Below are positions 46,947-58,512 of a stretch of DNA of 64,000 nt, piece after piece (position 1 is the first letter of the stretch; each line of letters begins with the position of its first letter). The stretch is from contig MU385856.1 in the NCBI GenBank assembly GCA_022497145.1, positions 186,001-250,000 of the forward strand, in the 5' to 3' direction. The notes under the pieces are model-generated. The model did no database searches. It was given only the letters and a program-made list of their open reading frames with translations, and was not told the origin of the DNA. The translations under genes and the position numbers were made by a program. The stretch is from Rostrohypoxylon terebratum. Its lineage: Eukaryota > Ascomycota > Sordariomycetes > Xylariales > Hypoxylaceae.

Positions 46947-48661
46947 ATGGACTCGGCCACTGTTACGAGCGTAGAAACAGATACGGGGACAGCCTCGCTT
47001 CGGCGGATCGGTGCCGTAGATGAGACAAATGGCAAATCCGCATCCTCAAACGGGCAAACAAATGGAGAGAAAAAGACATTTGCGTTCAAAAAATATAGAC
47101 ATGTTACGGCAGTTCATTCCCAAACGAGACCCTCGACCCTGAGTCACGACGCGAGAGCCCCTCCTAGCTTCCTAGGATTTAGGAATCTGATGGTTATCGT
47201 GCTGGGTACGACTTCTTTATCGCCTTGCAACGGATGTCAACATGAGCTAACACTTTTTAGTGGTGGGAAATTTGCGGTTGGTGATAGAGAATATGCAAAA
47301 GGTCGGTTTACACCTAAGAAACGGAACATGATTGGATACGGACTTACATTCACGTAGTATGGGAACCTAATCTGTATAACGTGCCACGACTTCCGGCGAC
47401 AGGATATAATTCTTGGCTTCCTATTATATATACTAGTGCCTTGCCACCTCTTCATCGCATATTCGTTCGAATGGTACGCCGCCAAGCAAGCGCGAATATC
47501 ACTCAGCCAATCTGTTAGCAAAGGAGGATCATCGAGCCCGACAGAAGACCAGCAAGCCAAATTTGAGTCAAAATGGAGGAGTATTCGAAGGGCACATCTC
47601 TTCAATGCGACCCTGGCTCTGGCTGTCCACAGTTGGGTCGTCTACTTCCACATATTCCACCCTTTGATCGGTACCATAACGGAGCTCCATGTCATTATTG
47701 TATACATGAAGGTAGTTTCGTACGCTCTCACGAACCGAGATTTGCGACACGCATATCTTCATCCGGTCAAAGGCGAATTGGCTTTGTTACCCGAACTATA
47801 CGCACAATGTCCGTATCCCCAGAATATTACTATGGGTAATTTGATATACTTCTGGTGGGCACCAACCTTGGTATATCAACCAGTATATCCTCGATCAGGG
47901 GATGTCAGATGGCTATTTGTCGCGAAGAGACTTGGTGAAGTTGTTTGTCTGAGTGTCTTTATATGGTTTTGCAGCGCTCAGTACGCGGCGCCGGTTTTAT
48001 GGAACTCGCTGGACAAAATCGATCACTTGGATCTAATTTCGATTGTCGAGCGGCTCCTAAAGCTTTCAACTATCTCTCTTATTATCTGGTTAGCAGGCTT
48101 CTTCGCGTTATTCCAGTCAGCTCTCAATGCATTAGCCGAGGTTATGCAGTTCGGTGACCGCTCCTTCTACGACGACTGGTGGAACTCAGCTGGCTTGGGT
48201 GACTATTGGCGGCTTTGGAATAAACCTGTTTACCAATTCATGAAGAGACATATATTTTCGCCTCTAATAGGCAGGGGTTGGAATATGACGCTGGCCAGTG
48301 TCGCGGTATTTTTCGTCTCGGCCGTGTTACACGAGCTGCTTGTTGGAATACCGACGAAAAATATCATTGGTAAGTCTGAGCCTTCGTCGTTTCCGCACTC
48401 TCGGGACAAAGAACTAATAAGATGGTAGGTGTTGCATTTATGGGTATGCTTGTTCAGATCCCGCTGATCTGGGTCACTCGAGTGTTCGAGAGAATGCAAG
48501 GGCCTAATGGTAGACTCATCGGGAACTGCATCTTTTGGGTCTCCTTCACCGTTCTTGGCCAGCCTTTCGCCGCGCTAGTATATTTCTATGCCTGGCAGGC
48601 TAAATACGGTTCTGTCGCGAAGAAGATGGCGTCGAATCAACCACCCTTAGTAATGGGTTAA
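46947..48661 (+). CDS. DGAT1: DGAT1-type diacylglycerol O-acyltransferase
   Basis: Four exons: 46947-47205, 47261-47301 (41 nt), 47358-48369 and 48429-48661, giving 514 residues. It belongs to the MBOAT family. The motif FYDDWWN is at residues 370-376 and the catalytic His425 in VLHELLV. Features closer to DGAT1 than to sterol acyltransferases are YMKVVSYALTNRDLRHAY, YFWWAPTLVYQPVYPRS and NKPVYQFMKRHIFSPL. It makes triacylglycerol from diacylglycerol and acyl-CoA in the ER membrane; fungal members of this clade may also use sterols, which cannot be excluded. The variable N-terminus is hydrophilic and Thr/Asn-rich. Splicing restores ENMQKYGNLICITCHDF, which confirms the small second exon. Confidence 0.92.
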
Positions 48662-49135
48662 CTTATACCCCAAGCAAACGGGCTATGAATTATGCGAGTT
48701 GGGAGTTGAAAAAATGGGAAAACGGGGAGGTTCACTGAATTCCATCATTGATTAATTCTCCCGGACATCCGAAATGGCGTCTTGGGAGACCCGGTTTGTA
48801 ATATCGATAGAGTATAAATGAGTAATCTCGAGAGTAAACGACCAATCGAGTGCTCTAATAATAAATATATCTCTCCTACTGGTTACATAATGTGACCAAG
48901 ATATTCGTGGTGACAACTTCTCGCATGTGTGACGTGACACAAGGTCTTGTTGTCATGATGTTTCGATTTCGCTATCCCATGCGCTATATATATACCCATA
49001 CAAACCGTAGTATTACACTTAGTTTAGCCATGCTGCCCATCCCGCATCCCCTTTTCATGTTCCTATGCTTCCTGTTCCCCTAACCGTGCCACTATACTAT
49101 TCTCGTACATTCTACTATATGCGCCTCCCTTAGTC
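48662..49135. other. Intergenic between convergent genes
   Basis: 3' flanks of the DGAT1-type gene and the MFS transporter. Nothing further seen. Confidence 0.6.
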
Positions 49136-51046
49136 TCACATGCTAGATGCCCGACTCCTACTCCTATACTCGCCACGCCTACTACTCGTGAGCCCAATCG
49201 CCAAGCTAGCGATGAGAAGGGCGCCGTTGAAGCCGGCCATCATGTAGAACGGGGCGCCAGGAGACACGGCATCGAACATATATCCGCCGAGCTTCGTGAG
49301 CAGCAAGATAGCCGCGCCGCCGCACCACGAGTACACGCCGGCAATGGAGCCCTTAAGCTGTACCCGGGACGCCGGCTCCTGCTTCCTTCTAATGATTTCA
49401 CTACCTGCGTCCGACCCTAGCAGAGCATCCCTCTCGGATCCCTCCGCATCGACGGTCCTATCCTCCTCAACATCAACGGTAGGCACATCGACAGCTAGTA
49501 CACCACGGCCGAGGGACCCGAGACTGCACACGATAGCGCCGATCTGGCTCACGCCGATAAGCACCGCGACCAAGAAGACGCCGGGCCCGCCGCCACGTCC
49601 GTCGACATCCCTATACTCGGGACTCTGCAACCTCGGGAACGCGATATACCCGGCGACGCCTAACAACGCGGCGATGACGAGCGCGTAATCGACGCCGGCG
49701 CCCCTGCGGCTCGCGTACCCGAACAGCGGGGCGCACAGCAAGGCAGCGAGCTGCGCTACGCCGGTTAGGATGGAGGCTAGGACGTAGGCGGCGCGGCACT
49801 CCTTCTTGAGCTCGGGGGAGGGGTCGTTGGGAGAGCCGCGGCAGAAGCCGTTGCCGATGAAGAAGGCGTTCACGTAGAGGGGCACGAAGAGCGATATGGC
49901 GACCGTGCTCGCGCGCGCGACGAACCCGCCTAGGTATCCTAGTGCGATGTGCGGATCTGTGGCGCCGAGGCGGAGGGACGAGAGGAGGAGGCGGTGGTAT
50001 GGGAGGGGACCTTTGGCCAGAGTGAGGCCTGACGACGAGGATGAGGGTCCGGCGGGGTCGCTATTGGAGTTGGGAGCGTTTTGCGGCTTGCGCAGATTGA
50101 GGAGCATGCGCCATCCCTTGCCTTCCTCGCCCTTTAGCCCGCGGAGGCCAAAGAATACGAAGATGGCTACGGCAAGCGCGACGGTACCCACGACGTAGAA
50201 ACTATCTGTGATAGCTTCTGCAGGCGTGACGCCTTCTTTCTTCGAGAACTGAGCGGGAAGCGGCAGGAAGAGGATCAAGGCAACTAAGGCTCCGCAGCCC
50301 GTGAACAATCCGACATATCCGGCTAGGGCAGACGGTCTGCGGCCACTACCCTCAACGCTACCATATGCATCCGAAGAGTCGTCTGAAACGTAACTAGTGC
50401 TCCCGGTGCTGCTTCGAGCGCGTTGCGTGAATCGTTCCGGAGTGATCGTAGCATCGCTCTCCAAGCTCAGCGCCACACTATCCCTAGCATTATGGCCCGA
50501 CTTACGGCTCGAAGCAGCGCTCGCCACACTCCCACTCTCACCATTCCCATTCCCATTCCCATTCCCATTCCCCGGCATCTCATCCTCTCCCTCGTCGCTC
50601 ACCTCCCTATCGTCATCCGTAAGCACCGGCAGTATCGCCGTAACCATGGTCGCAGCCGCCGTAGCCCCAAGCGCAAACGCGATCCTCGCAAACACCAAGC
50701 TAGGATACACATCCCTCGCCTGCACGAAGCAGAACAAGCTAACGCCGATGATCGCGTAACCCAGCACCGCGACCCATCTCACGCCCAAGCGATCGCTGAC
50801 CAGACCCCACGCGGGACACGCAACCAATGCGACGACCTCGTCCACGAACCCCAGTGTCCCGACGATATCTCCGACGCCTGTCTTGACGCCTAGCAGGTCC
50901 GTGATCACGAACGAGACGGCCGAGTTGAGGAATACCAGGAACGAGATGCTGAAGAGCGCGATCCCCAGCAAGTACGTCGCGGCCTGCGTCGCCGTCGCCG
51001 TCGGACTGAAAGGCAGGAAGCGGGTGAGGAATCGGGAGCGCGCCAT
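49136..51046 (-). CDS. MFS transporter
   Basis: A single exon of 636 residues, starting at the ATG of MARSRFLTRFLPF. The N-terminal half has the MFS motif-A-like loop WGLVSDRLGVRW after TM2 and a signature-rich TM4/5 (FARIAFALGATAAATMVTAI). A long cytosolic loop includes Gly-Asn repeats, the GNGNGNGNGNG stretch encoded by a CATTCC tandem at about 50541-50572, and a Ser-rich part. The second six-helix half follows (VGLFTGCGALVALILFLPL to MMAGFNGALLIASLAIGL). The substrate is unknown. The coding sequence is GC-rich. Eukaryotic MFS members of this size with a large central loop are common in fungi. Confidence 0.88.
   Translation of the reverse strand: MARSRFLTRFLPFSPTATATQAATYLLGIALFSISFLVFLNSAVSFVITDLLGVKTGVGDIVGTLGFVDEVVALVACPAWGLVSDRLGVRWVAVLGYAIIGVSLFCFVQARDVYPSLVFARIAFALGATAAATMVTAILPVLTDDDREVSDEGEDEMPGNGNGNGNGNGESGSVASAASSRKSGHNARDSVALSLESDATITPERFTQRARSSTGSTSYVSDDSSDAYGSVEGSGRRPSALAGYVGLFTGCGALVALILFLPLPAQFSKKEGVTPAEAITDSFYVVGTVALAVAIFVFFGLRGLKGEEGKGWRMLLNLRKPQNAPNSNSDPAGPSSSSSGLTLAKGPLPYHRLLLSSLRLGATDPHIALGYLGGFVARASTVAISLFVPLYVNAFFIGNGFCRGSPNDPSPELKKECRAAYVLASILTGVAQLAALLCAPLFGYASRRGAGVDYALVIAALLGVAGYIAFPRLQSPEYRDVDGRGGGPGVFLVAVLIGVSQIGAIVCSLGSLGRGVLAVDVPTVDVEEDRTVDAEGSERDALLGSDAGSEIIRRKQEPASRVQLKGSIAGVYSWCGGAAILLLTKLGGYMFDAVSPGAPFYMMAGFNGALLIASLAIGLTSSRRGEYRSRSRASSM
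50541..50572. repeat. CATTCC hexamer tandem in MFS gene
   Basis: About five copies of a 6-bp unit, in frame, encoding Gly-Asn dipeptides in the central loop of the transporter. Length is a multiple of three per unit, so copy-number change would not break the frame. Confidence 0.85.
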
Positions 51047-52264
51047 CGTTATAACTTGGGTTTGGGAGGTGATTCGTAATGGGCGCAACCGGTCTCGCGG
51101 AGGGGTCGGACACTTCGGACTTTTTAGTCGTACGATAGTAGAAATCGTTTCGTCTCGTTTCGTAAACCTGTATATTATATAATATACACCATAAAAGAAA
51201 AGGAATTAAGATCACATCTTTCGTCGTCGTAGACGATTTAGAAAGATTCTGGCTGGTTAGGATTCCAGCTTCGGGTTGGTATTAAAGTTAAATGGAGTGG
51301 GTTCAATTATCCCCCAAATTGGAACTGGGTACTGGAAACTTGGGGGAGCTTGGGAGATTGATAAGATGTAGTTAGTTCAATGTTGGCCTAAAATGGAAAT
51401 GGTTACACCCAACCCATCAATGGTATGGTATGGATCCTATTTTAGCCTCGGAAGCCGGTCCTTCTTTTAGACTTTGACTCGGCTGCCGGCCGCAGGGATA
51501 GGTCACGCTTAACTCGACCTTGATGGTCTCACGTACTCACGTATCACATTCATCAGGTACTGTTCCTATTTAGGTATATTTCGTGGCATTAAGACTCATG
51601 AGTGGAAGTTAATTGACCCCGTTAATGCATTGGAACGTATCTCAACTTATGCATAAGAAACCGTACAAGCAATATCACATTACAGCATGAACCAACCAAT
51701 CTAGACAATACAAAGACAAAGACAAAGGGTACATACATACACTCGGGGGGGAAGGGGGGAAGATGAATAACAGACGAAGTATTGATATATCGCCCGAAAG
51801 GAAGCGAACAGGTTTCATACATCGTTGAGCTGTCTAAAAATAATTAGTACTCTTTTGAGAGCACATATCCTTGCTCATGTCCCTTATATGGTCGTTATGT
51901 CCGCCCTTCTCCAAGGCAGACAGACCTCCACGCAAATGTCTTACAATGATCCTAACGCCGGGTGATGAGCTCTCTATCCCCAAATTCCGTTTCTTCACAG
52001 GATCCCTTTCGTGATGCCTGAAGACCTTGCAAAATAAGCGCACATGTACAACACGAGGAGTGTCGTAGCTAACTCGACCGGAAGAAACACGAACGAACTA
52101 GCTATCGCCATTAAGGACCACCGGAAACGTGCAATCCTTTTCTCCAAATTTGTATCACGCGAAGACCTCCGCGCGAAGTGATCCCAAGTTGATCGCTCAT
52201 CTTCAGAGTTGGCGTCTTGATCATAGTCAGATTCGCTGAAAACTTCTGATTCAGACTGGGATTG
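51047..52264. other. Intergenic
   Basis: Lies between two minus-strand genes: MFS promoter and TPR-DnaJ 3' flank. It contains a short ACAAAG tandem around 51711-51727 and a G-rich patch near 51744-51760. No gene seen. Confidence 0.6.
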
Positions 52265-54446
52265 TCAACCCGAGAAGTGGAAGCCACCCGGGAATCCCTG
52301 GGAGCGCGTGCGACCGCCAAATCCACCACCGCTGAAACCTGGGTGACCGCCAAACGATGCGCCACCGTTCATCATGCTGAAAAGGATCTCAGGGTCGATG
52401 CCACCGCCCATTCCACCTCCCATGCCGCCGCCAAACATGTCAGAAGGATCTATCAAATCCTCGCCACTGTCGTACCGAGCGCGCTTTCTGTGATTTGTTC
52501 GTTAGCACGAGTCACGTCAGATATTTCACGTTAATACATACTGAGGGTCACTCAATGTTTCGTAGGCTTCGCCGATGTCCTTGAACCGTTCGGCGGCAGC
52601 CTCGTCGCCGGGGTTCTTGTCCGGGTGGTGAATGATGGCAAGCTTGCGGTAAGCTTTCTTGATACCGTTCTCGTCGGCATTCTTGTCGACGTTGAGAATT
52701 TTGTAGTAATCCTTGCGTTGGCTCTTCTTAAGCTCCAATTCCGCACGACGAATCTCTTTGGGAATAGAGCGATCTTCAGGGTCGAGCTCTTGAATCGACT
52801 TCCACTCACGAACGCAATCCTCCCATCTATCCGCTTGACCTAACGCATTAGCCTTGGTCTTCCTAGCTTTAATATAAGTAGAGTCAAGGGCAATAGCTCT
52901 TTCGCAATCAGCAATTGCCTCAGTAAATTGTTTGAGCTTCAGTCGGCACAGAGCACGGTTTTGGTACAGCTTCGAGTTGGTGCCTCTGTTTGTGGGATCC
53001 ACTTCCAAGGCAGCAGAATACTTGTTGAATGCAGCCTCCCATCTACCAGCCTTGTAATCCACATTACCCTCTTCCTTCATGCGGTCGAGTTTCTGGACAG
53101 TCCGAAGCCATTTAACGGCATCCTTAAAATCAGGATCGCAGCTCAATGCCTTTCGGAAATGCTGAATGGCTTTGTCATTCTCGCCTTGAGCATATAAAGC
53201 ACGACCTCGCAGCACCAACGCTTCTGGATCCTGGGAATTATATCGTAGAAGGCCCATAGCTACATTCATCGCTTCTCCGAAGGAGTTTGCGCCTCCCATC
53301 TTAAGATAAGCGTTACCTCGCATTAGTTGCCATTTTCGGGGTTTGAGACCGCCAGGTCCGAGAAGCTTCTCAGCCTGGTCTAACGCATGTAAAACCATGG
53401 AACCACTAGTGCCACGGTCGAGAGCGTCCTGGGCAGCTCTGATATGATGCATCATCTCCTTAGCTGCGGCCATATCCTTGGCAGAAGCCGCCGGACGAAT
53501 GCGTTCGAATGTGGTCAGTGCTTCCTCTGGACGTCCAAGACTTGTGTAGATGCGAGCTAAACGCAAAAGATACTTGGCATTGTTAGGGTCCAAGTCCACG
53601 GCGCGAGTGCAGTCATCCAAAGCTGACTCGTACCGACAATCAGACATGTAAGCTGCGGCACGGTTACTGAGATAAGTCGGCTCGTTAGGCATAAGTTGAA
53701 TAGCTAGCAAAAATTAGTCTTAAATACTCATATACAGCTGCCCAACTCGGCAGGGACATACCACTTGTGTATTCAGCAATTGCTCGCGAGTAATCCCTCT
53801 GCTTGAAGAATCTATTTCCGTCACTCTTATGAGCTTCAGCTAGCTCCGCGTCGTTGGGTACGGGGCTGGAAGGGTTAGACCTGTGAGGCGGAGGCACTGG
53901 GCCCTGAGGCTCTTCGGCTGTACCATTCTTCACTCCGTTGGCCTTGGGGGTAGCGGTGACCTTGGGTGACTTGACAGGAATGGTGAAGGACGACTGTGGC
54001 TGTACAGGAGGAGGTGAAGAGGGTGTTGCAGTGGGCGTATCTTTGTCGACATCCATCTTGTCGAGAGATGCCCGTTGGTTGCTCATGTTGAACTGGGCAG
54101 ATAAGCGTTTAATCTCGTCAGGTGGTAAGTTGAGAGGATGGATGTTAGTATCAATTTTGCTACGTCTCGAAGGTGTGCTCTGATCGGTCGAATGTCTGTT
54201 GTAAGACCGAGAGCTTCGGGACTTCAGCTGCTCCCGCTGAGCAGGCGATGCGGGGCGTGAGGGTTTCTTGGTTGGTGATTTGGAAGAAGACGAACTAGCA
54301 GAGGGCTTAACAGGCGAGGTCTGCTCGGAACGAGGGATTTGCGGCTGTGGCTTTTCCTGGAGATGGTGGGGGCCGGGTGTAGATTCTGTGTTGTCGCCTG
54401 CTGTCGTCTTCTTTGGAGATTTTTTAGAAACGAATAAGCCCTTCAT
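52265..54446 (-). CDS. TPR and DnaJ domain co-chaperone
   Basis: Three exons: 54446-53762, 53703-52542 and 52487-52265, giving 689 residues. The first 180 residues are Ser/Pro/Lys-rich and disordered. Then follows a run of TPR units: [101 protein letters not shown] and [20 protein letters not shown]. The J domain is [25 protein letters not shown] with HHPDKNPGD (HPD present), and a Gly-rich tail follows. The architecture is that of DNAJC7/Tpr2, which hands clients between Hsp70 and Hsp90. The J domain junction [13 protein letters not shown] is restored by splicing. Likely cytosolic; no signal peptide. Confidence 0.94.
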
Positions 54447-57400
54447 TTGGAAAGTGGAATGCAGGTTTTTGGCTTTAGTTAAGCGTGGTGTTAAGTGGTA
54501 CGTAGTCTCCGAGTTCCCACACCCCTATCGCTGTTATGCTCGATTTATTACCTAAGACAGGGCAATTAATCGATCCTTCCGCCTAAACGCCGCCTTCGAC
54601 AGCCTTCTCTGCTCGATACTGGATCCCGGTCGGCTCTAGTGGGACAAGAAAAAAAATATGTTAGTCGAGTTACCCAAAAAAAATAACGAGTAGGAACCCA
54701 AAATATTTAGTGCTTGGTTAAATCTGTTAAATCTCATCAAAATGATGAAGGCCGTTTATATGCAGAAAAAAAGAATAGGAATAAATGAGAATAAGAATAA
54801 AAAAGAATTGGTCGGTTATTTGAGTGGCGTATTTCTTTTTTTCCCCCTTCCCCTAGCATCCAGGCATCCGGGAACCTAGTAAAGTGCTGATTAGGCGATA
54901 TCACTTACACTGCAATCCGGGTCCTGACTTGACCGCCGTACCGATCTTGCCTTTGGATAACCAACAATTCCTTAGCGGGTCGCGGGTCGCGAGCTGCAAA
55001 GAAGAATTAAGGGTACTCTCGTTTCCCCTCTTGTTTCCAATATTTATTTATTTTCCTCAACGGTATTGGTGGAGGAAAAAAAAGAAAAAAAAAAACTCGT
55101 CCTAGAAAGTGTAGGTCGACGGCGAATGCTAGGACGACCCCGGATAGCAATAGCTTTTTTAAGGTAGGACTAGGGGATGTCCAAAGCTGTCAAGTGCGAC
55201 GAGAGGAAAAAAAGAAGAGCTAAGGGAATTGTGAAGGACGAGAGGAATTGGAGGGTCTAAATGTCCAAATGATTTTCTTTGGTCAAGAATAGAAATTGTG
55301 AAAAGATGACAGCAAGGAACAACGGTTTATCAGCTTGTCGAGAAAGTTCACGTTTACGGGATAGCAACTGTAGGCTGCGCACAGCCAACATGCACTAAAG
55401 CAGATAGTTGATGTGCTTCAGGGCTGCTCCTGTCCTGTTGAGAAATCGTTAGGCTGGGATTGGAAATTTGTGAAATTTTTGGGGAAGCCCCAGAAAAGAA
55501 AAAAAAGGACAGAAGTCCCGAGTACTTGGTCAGCTAGCGGGTGCTGTGCACTGACGGTAAGTTGCTAATACATGAATAACGCTGGATGTATGTACTAAAT
55601 GCCACTTCCCATCAACCAGACTGCCAGATCAGCCAGCAATTGCCATTCAATCCAGAACTTGTCCTGGTTGTCCAGCCCCCCCACTATCGCATACTACGTA
55701 CGCATACGTTACTACTACCACCACATCCACTGCAAGTAGTAACTTTTACCACTTATCACCACATCACCACATTCGACACCCATACTATTACTATAATTTC
55801 TACCCAATATCCGTCCATGTTGATTAAACCTAGCGAGGTTGTATGCTCGGCTCACCAATAGCCAGGTCAAAGACATGAATTTGTTTACAATTCTTTAGCG
55901 TCTGTAACCTAAGTATGGGGTTCTGAATGGTTATATATCTCCGGTACGCCTGCTCAGGTAGTATTCTATCAGGCCAATCCCGTCGTCACACTTACAATAG
56001 GAGAGGCTGAACCACACCAAACCACACCAACTGTCGTACTTGCCACAGCGCTCACTGCGGCAACACGTTGGCACACCCATCTACAACCCTATCTCGACCT
56101 TCTATCCTGCCTCCCCTCCCTTCTCTGACCCTTCTTTGTGATATGAATCTCATCAAACCTCAAATTGATCATCATATGTATATCCCGAGGTCGCTAGTAC
56201 CTTACGCGGAGTACTAAATCCTGGTAAGCCGAGATGAGAAGATGAACAGGGGTCACAAGGATCGTTCCGAGGAGCGGCAGGAGGGACCCTTGTCGACTAC
56301 TGCGTAATAGACATTAGTATTATCCACTGCGCCCACTCTCCCACCTCCCTGCGACCAATGAGCTTCCTTCGTCTTCCACCGATTCTCGAACCTTCTATGG
56401 AGAAGGTACAAATCTGATGTAAGAGACTGAGGTATACCAGGCGCTTGGGCCAAGCGGGAAGATGCGTTTAGATGATGTAAGTCCTCTGTCGAGAAGTCTA
56501 TGATTTTCAATGTTCCCTTTGCTTTTGCCAAGCCGCCAATTGTGATTGTAACCGCGTATAATTCCTATTGTTCCCACAGCGGGCTGAGGTGGGCGAAGTG
56601 GATGATGGTTGTGGATTTGTTTCAACTTCAGCTCTTTGACTTGTAATAACTATCAGATTATGGTTATTATCAACCGTCTCGCATGGCTCACCGAGTGCCT
56701 AGCAGCCTACTGCCTAGTCACCTATATTGGATTATCTGTTATCATTGAAGATCGTTTAACTCGGCGGCTAGTCCCCGATATGCTCACATATTCGAAAGTG
56801 GAATCAGGAAGAAAACGGTTCACTTTATTCTAAAGACCAATCAGAGCTTAGGGATTAGGCTCAAGATTGGTTCGGAGTTTGTACTACAACCGTATAAGCA
56901 GCAAACCACATCAAGTAATCATAGGGTAAGTTTGTTGGCAGCGTCGGTCCTTTTATATTAATGAAAAGTGACGATTCTCGTAGGCAGCTACGTTATTTGT
57001 TTAATAGCCTATGCATCACCGCATTTATGAATATTTGCGTATAAATATACTAGTACGAAGTATAATTGTTTACATAAATGTTTGAAGATGGAGCCTTGAA
57101 TATTGGTATTGGTCTACTACTATTTCAAGCCTATCAATATTAACAACTTAGTCTTGATAGTCTAGCCTCAACGGAAATCCTGGGTATTAATAATTTGATG
57201 ATTGGACAGTATTGCAACATGGAGTGTGAACTGTTTAATATGTAGCGATTGCGGACCAAACAATCAAATTCGTGTTTCGGATGACTCTTCAATAGACTGT
57301 ATAGTCGGTCATTATTACTTTATTAAATACTTCAACAACAATGTTGAGACAGTTGCTCAGAGTTCTAAGCGAACCTATCAGTAATGTAAATTTCTAAATC

Positions 57401-57594
57401 CTACAATACGAATTCTTCGTATCGATCCGAGTTGCAGGCTCATAGCAATAACCCTCAACCATATTTGCCCATTCATCAAACTCCTCAGCACCAAGGCATA
57501 CCTATCCGAGGAACTTATTTACTATTAACCTCCGAATGAAACCCTGATATTGACAATTCCACATGTTATACAAGGTCCTGTCACCAACATGGGC
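54447..57594. other. 3.1-kb gene-poor stretch
   Basis: It begins with the TPR-DnaJ promoter. A-rich tracts (about 54644-54690 and 55074-55096) and AT-rich DNA around 56930-57400 are notable. Frames at 55586-55861 (+) and 56253-56625 (-) have no recognisable domains. I see no gene I can support. Confidence 0.55.
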
Positions 57595-58512
57595 TCATCC
57601 TTCGGAGCTTTCTTGAGAAGTGGGTTCTGATGATCCGTTTCCGCCTACGATGGAATTCACGAACTCCTGATACTTGAAAACCTCGCCGCGCTTACTCAGA
57701 CCGCCAGACATGCTGTTCTTGCTGAAAGCTCTTCTACCGCTGAACCCCACCATGATCTTGTCAACCTCTAATGGTGTCAGGGCCCTTTCTCCTGGCTCTG
57801 GCGCTGTTTGTAACAACGCGTCTCGCAACTCATTAAGGTCCACTTGACCACTGTCGTCATCGTCAAAGGCAGAGAAGGCTGATAGGAGCTCTGCGCTTGG
57901 AGACATGGCGGTCAGTGTCGAAGCTATCGAGTTGAGGAATACCGCGAGTGTCGTGGTCTGCGGACCTCCCGGTGGGAAGAACTGTGATATATCTGATGGG
58001 CTAGAGGGTAATCCTGGCAATTCATATACGTCAGCATTGGTGTTCAATGACTTGATTGCGACGCGTGGCATACCTAGCTGGTTGAGCATGTCCGCGATGT
58101 CTTCCCTATTTACGACCCCATCACTGTCTCTATCCAAGATCTGGAACCCGTCTCTTAGAACGCGAACCTGCGCTGGCTGTAGTTGAGAAAGTGCATTTCC
58201 CTGCAGCGCTGCTTGTGGCCGTGACGACGATATATGCACGGGGGAAGCGAGAGGGCGGGGAGACGGCATCTCTTTCGTCTGGACGTATCCACGGGGAGTG
58301 TAGCTATCTGTGCTGCTCGTAGGCGACTCTACCGTGGCAGCGAATCTAGAGGGAGTATGCACAATGCCAACCTTAGTCGGTGTTTTAGTCGGCGTTTGTG
58401 TCGGCGCCGTGTATCTAGGTGCCGAGGGAGACGCAGGGGATTCCGGTCTACGGAAAGGAGAACTTCGAGGAGAGCCGTAACCTAAGGGCGATGGCTTATA
58501 ACCCGCTGGCAT
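57595..58512 (-). CDS. EF-hand protein, myosin light chain-like
   Basis: A single exon of 305 residues. The first 110 residues are Ser/Pro/Thr-rich with TPxK repeats and are disordered. A calmodulin-like core follows with an EF loop DRDSDGVVNREDI starting at residue 127 and a second loop DDDDSGQVDLNEL starting at residue 217. In the spacer between them the other two hands are degenerate. The phrase FQILDRDSDGVVNREDIADMLNQLG resembles myosin regulatory light chains (Rlc1 type) in which one functional loop is kept, but the protein is longer than usual. Likely a calcium-modulated light chain of a type II myosin; another calmodulin-like partner is possible. Confidence 0.75.
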   Translation of the reverse strand: MPAGYKPSPLGYGSPRSSPFRRPESPASPSAPRYTAPTQTPTKTPTKVGIVHTPSRFAATVESPTSSTDSYTPRGYVQTKEMPSPRPLASPVHISSSRPQAALQGNALSQLQPAQVRVLRDGFQILDRDSDGVVNREDIADMLNQLGMPRVAIKSLNTNADVYELPGLPSSPSDISQFFPPGGPQTTTLAVFLNSIASTLTAMSPSAELLSAFSAFDDDDSGQVDLNELRDALLQTAPEPGERALTPLEVDKIMVGFSGRRAFSKNSMSGGLSKRGEVFKYQEFVNSIVGGNGSSEPTSQESSEG

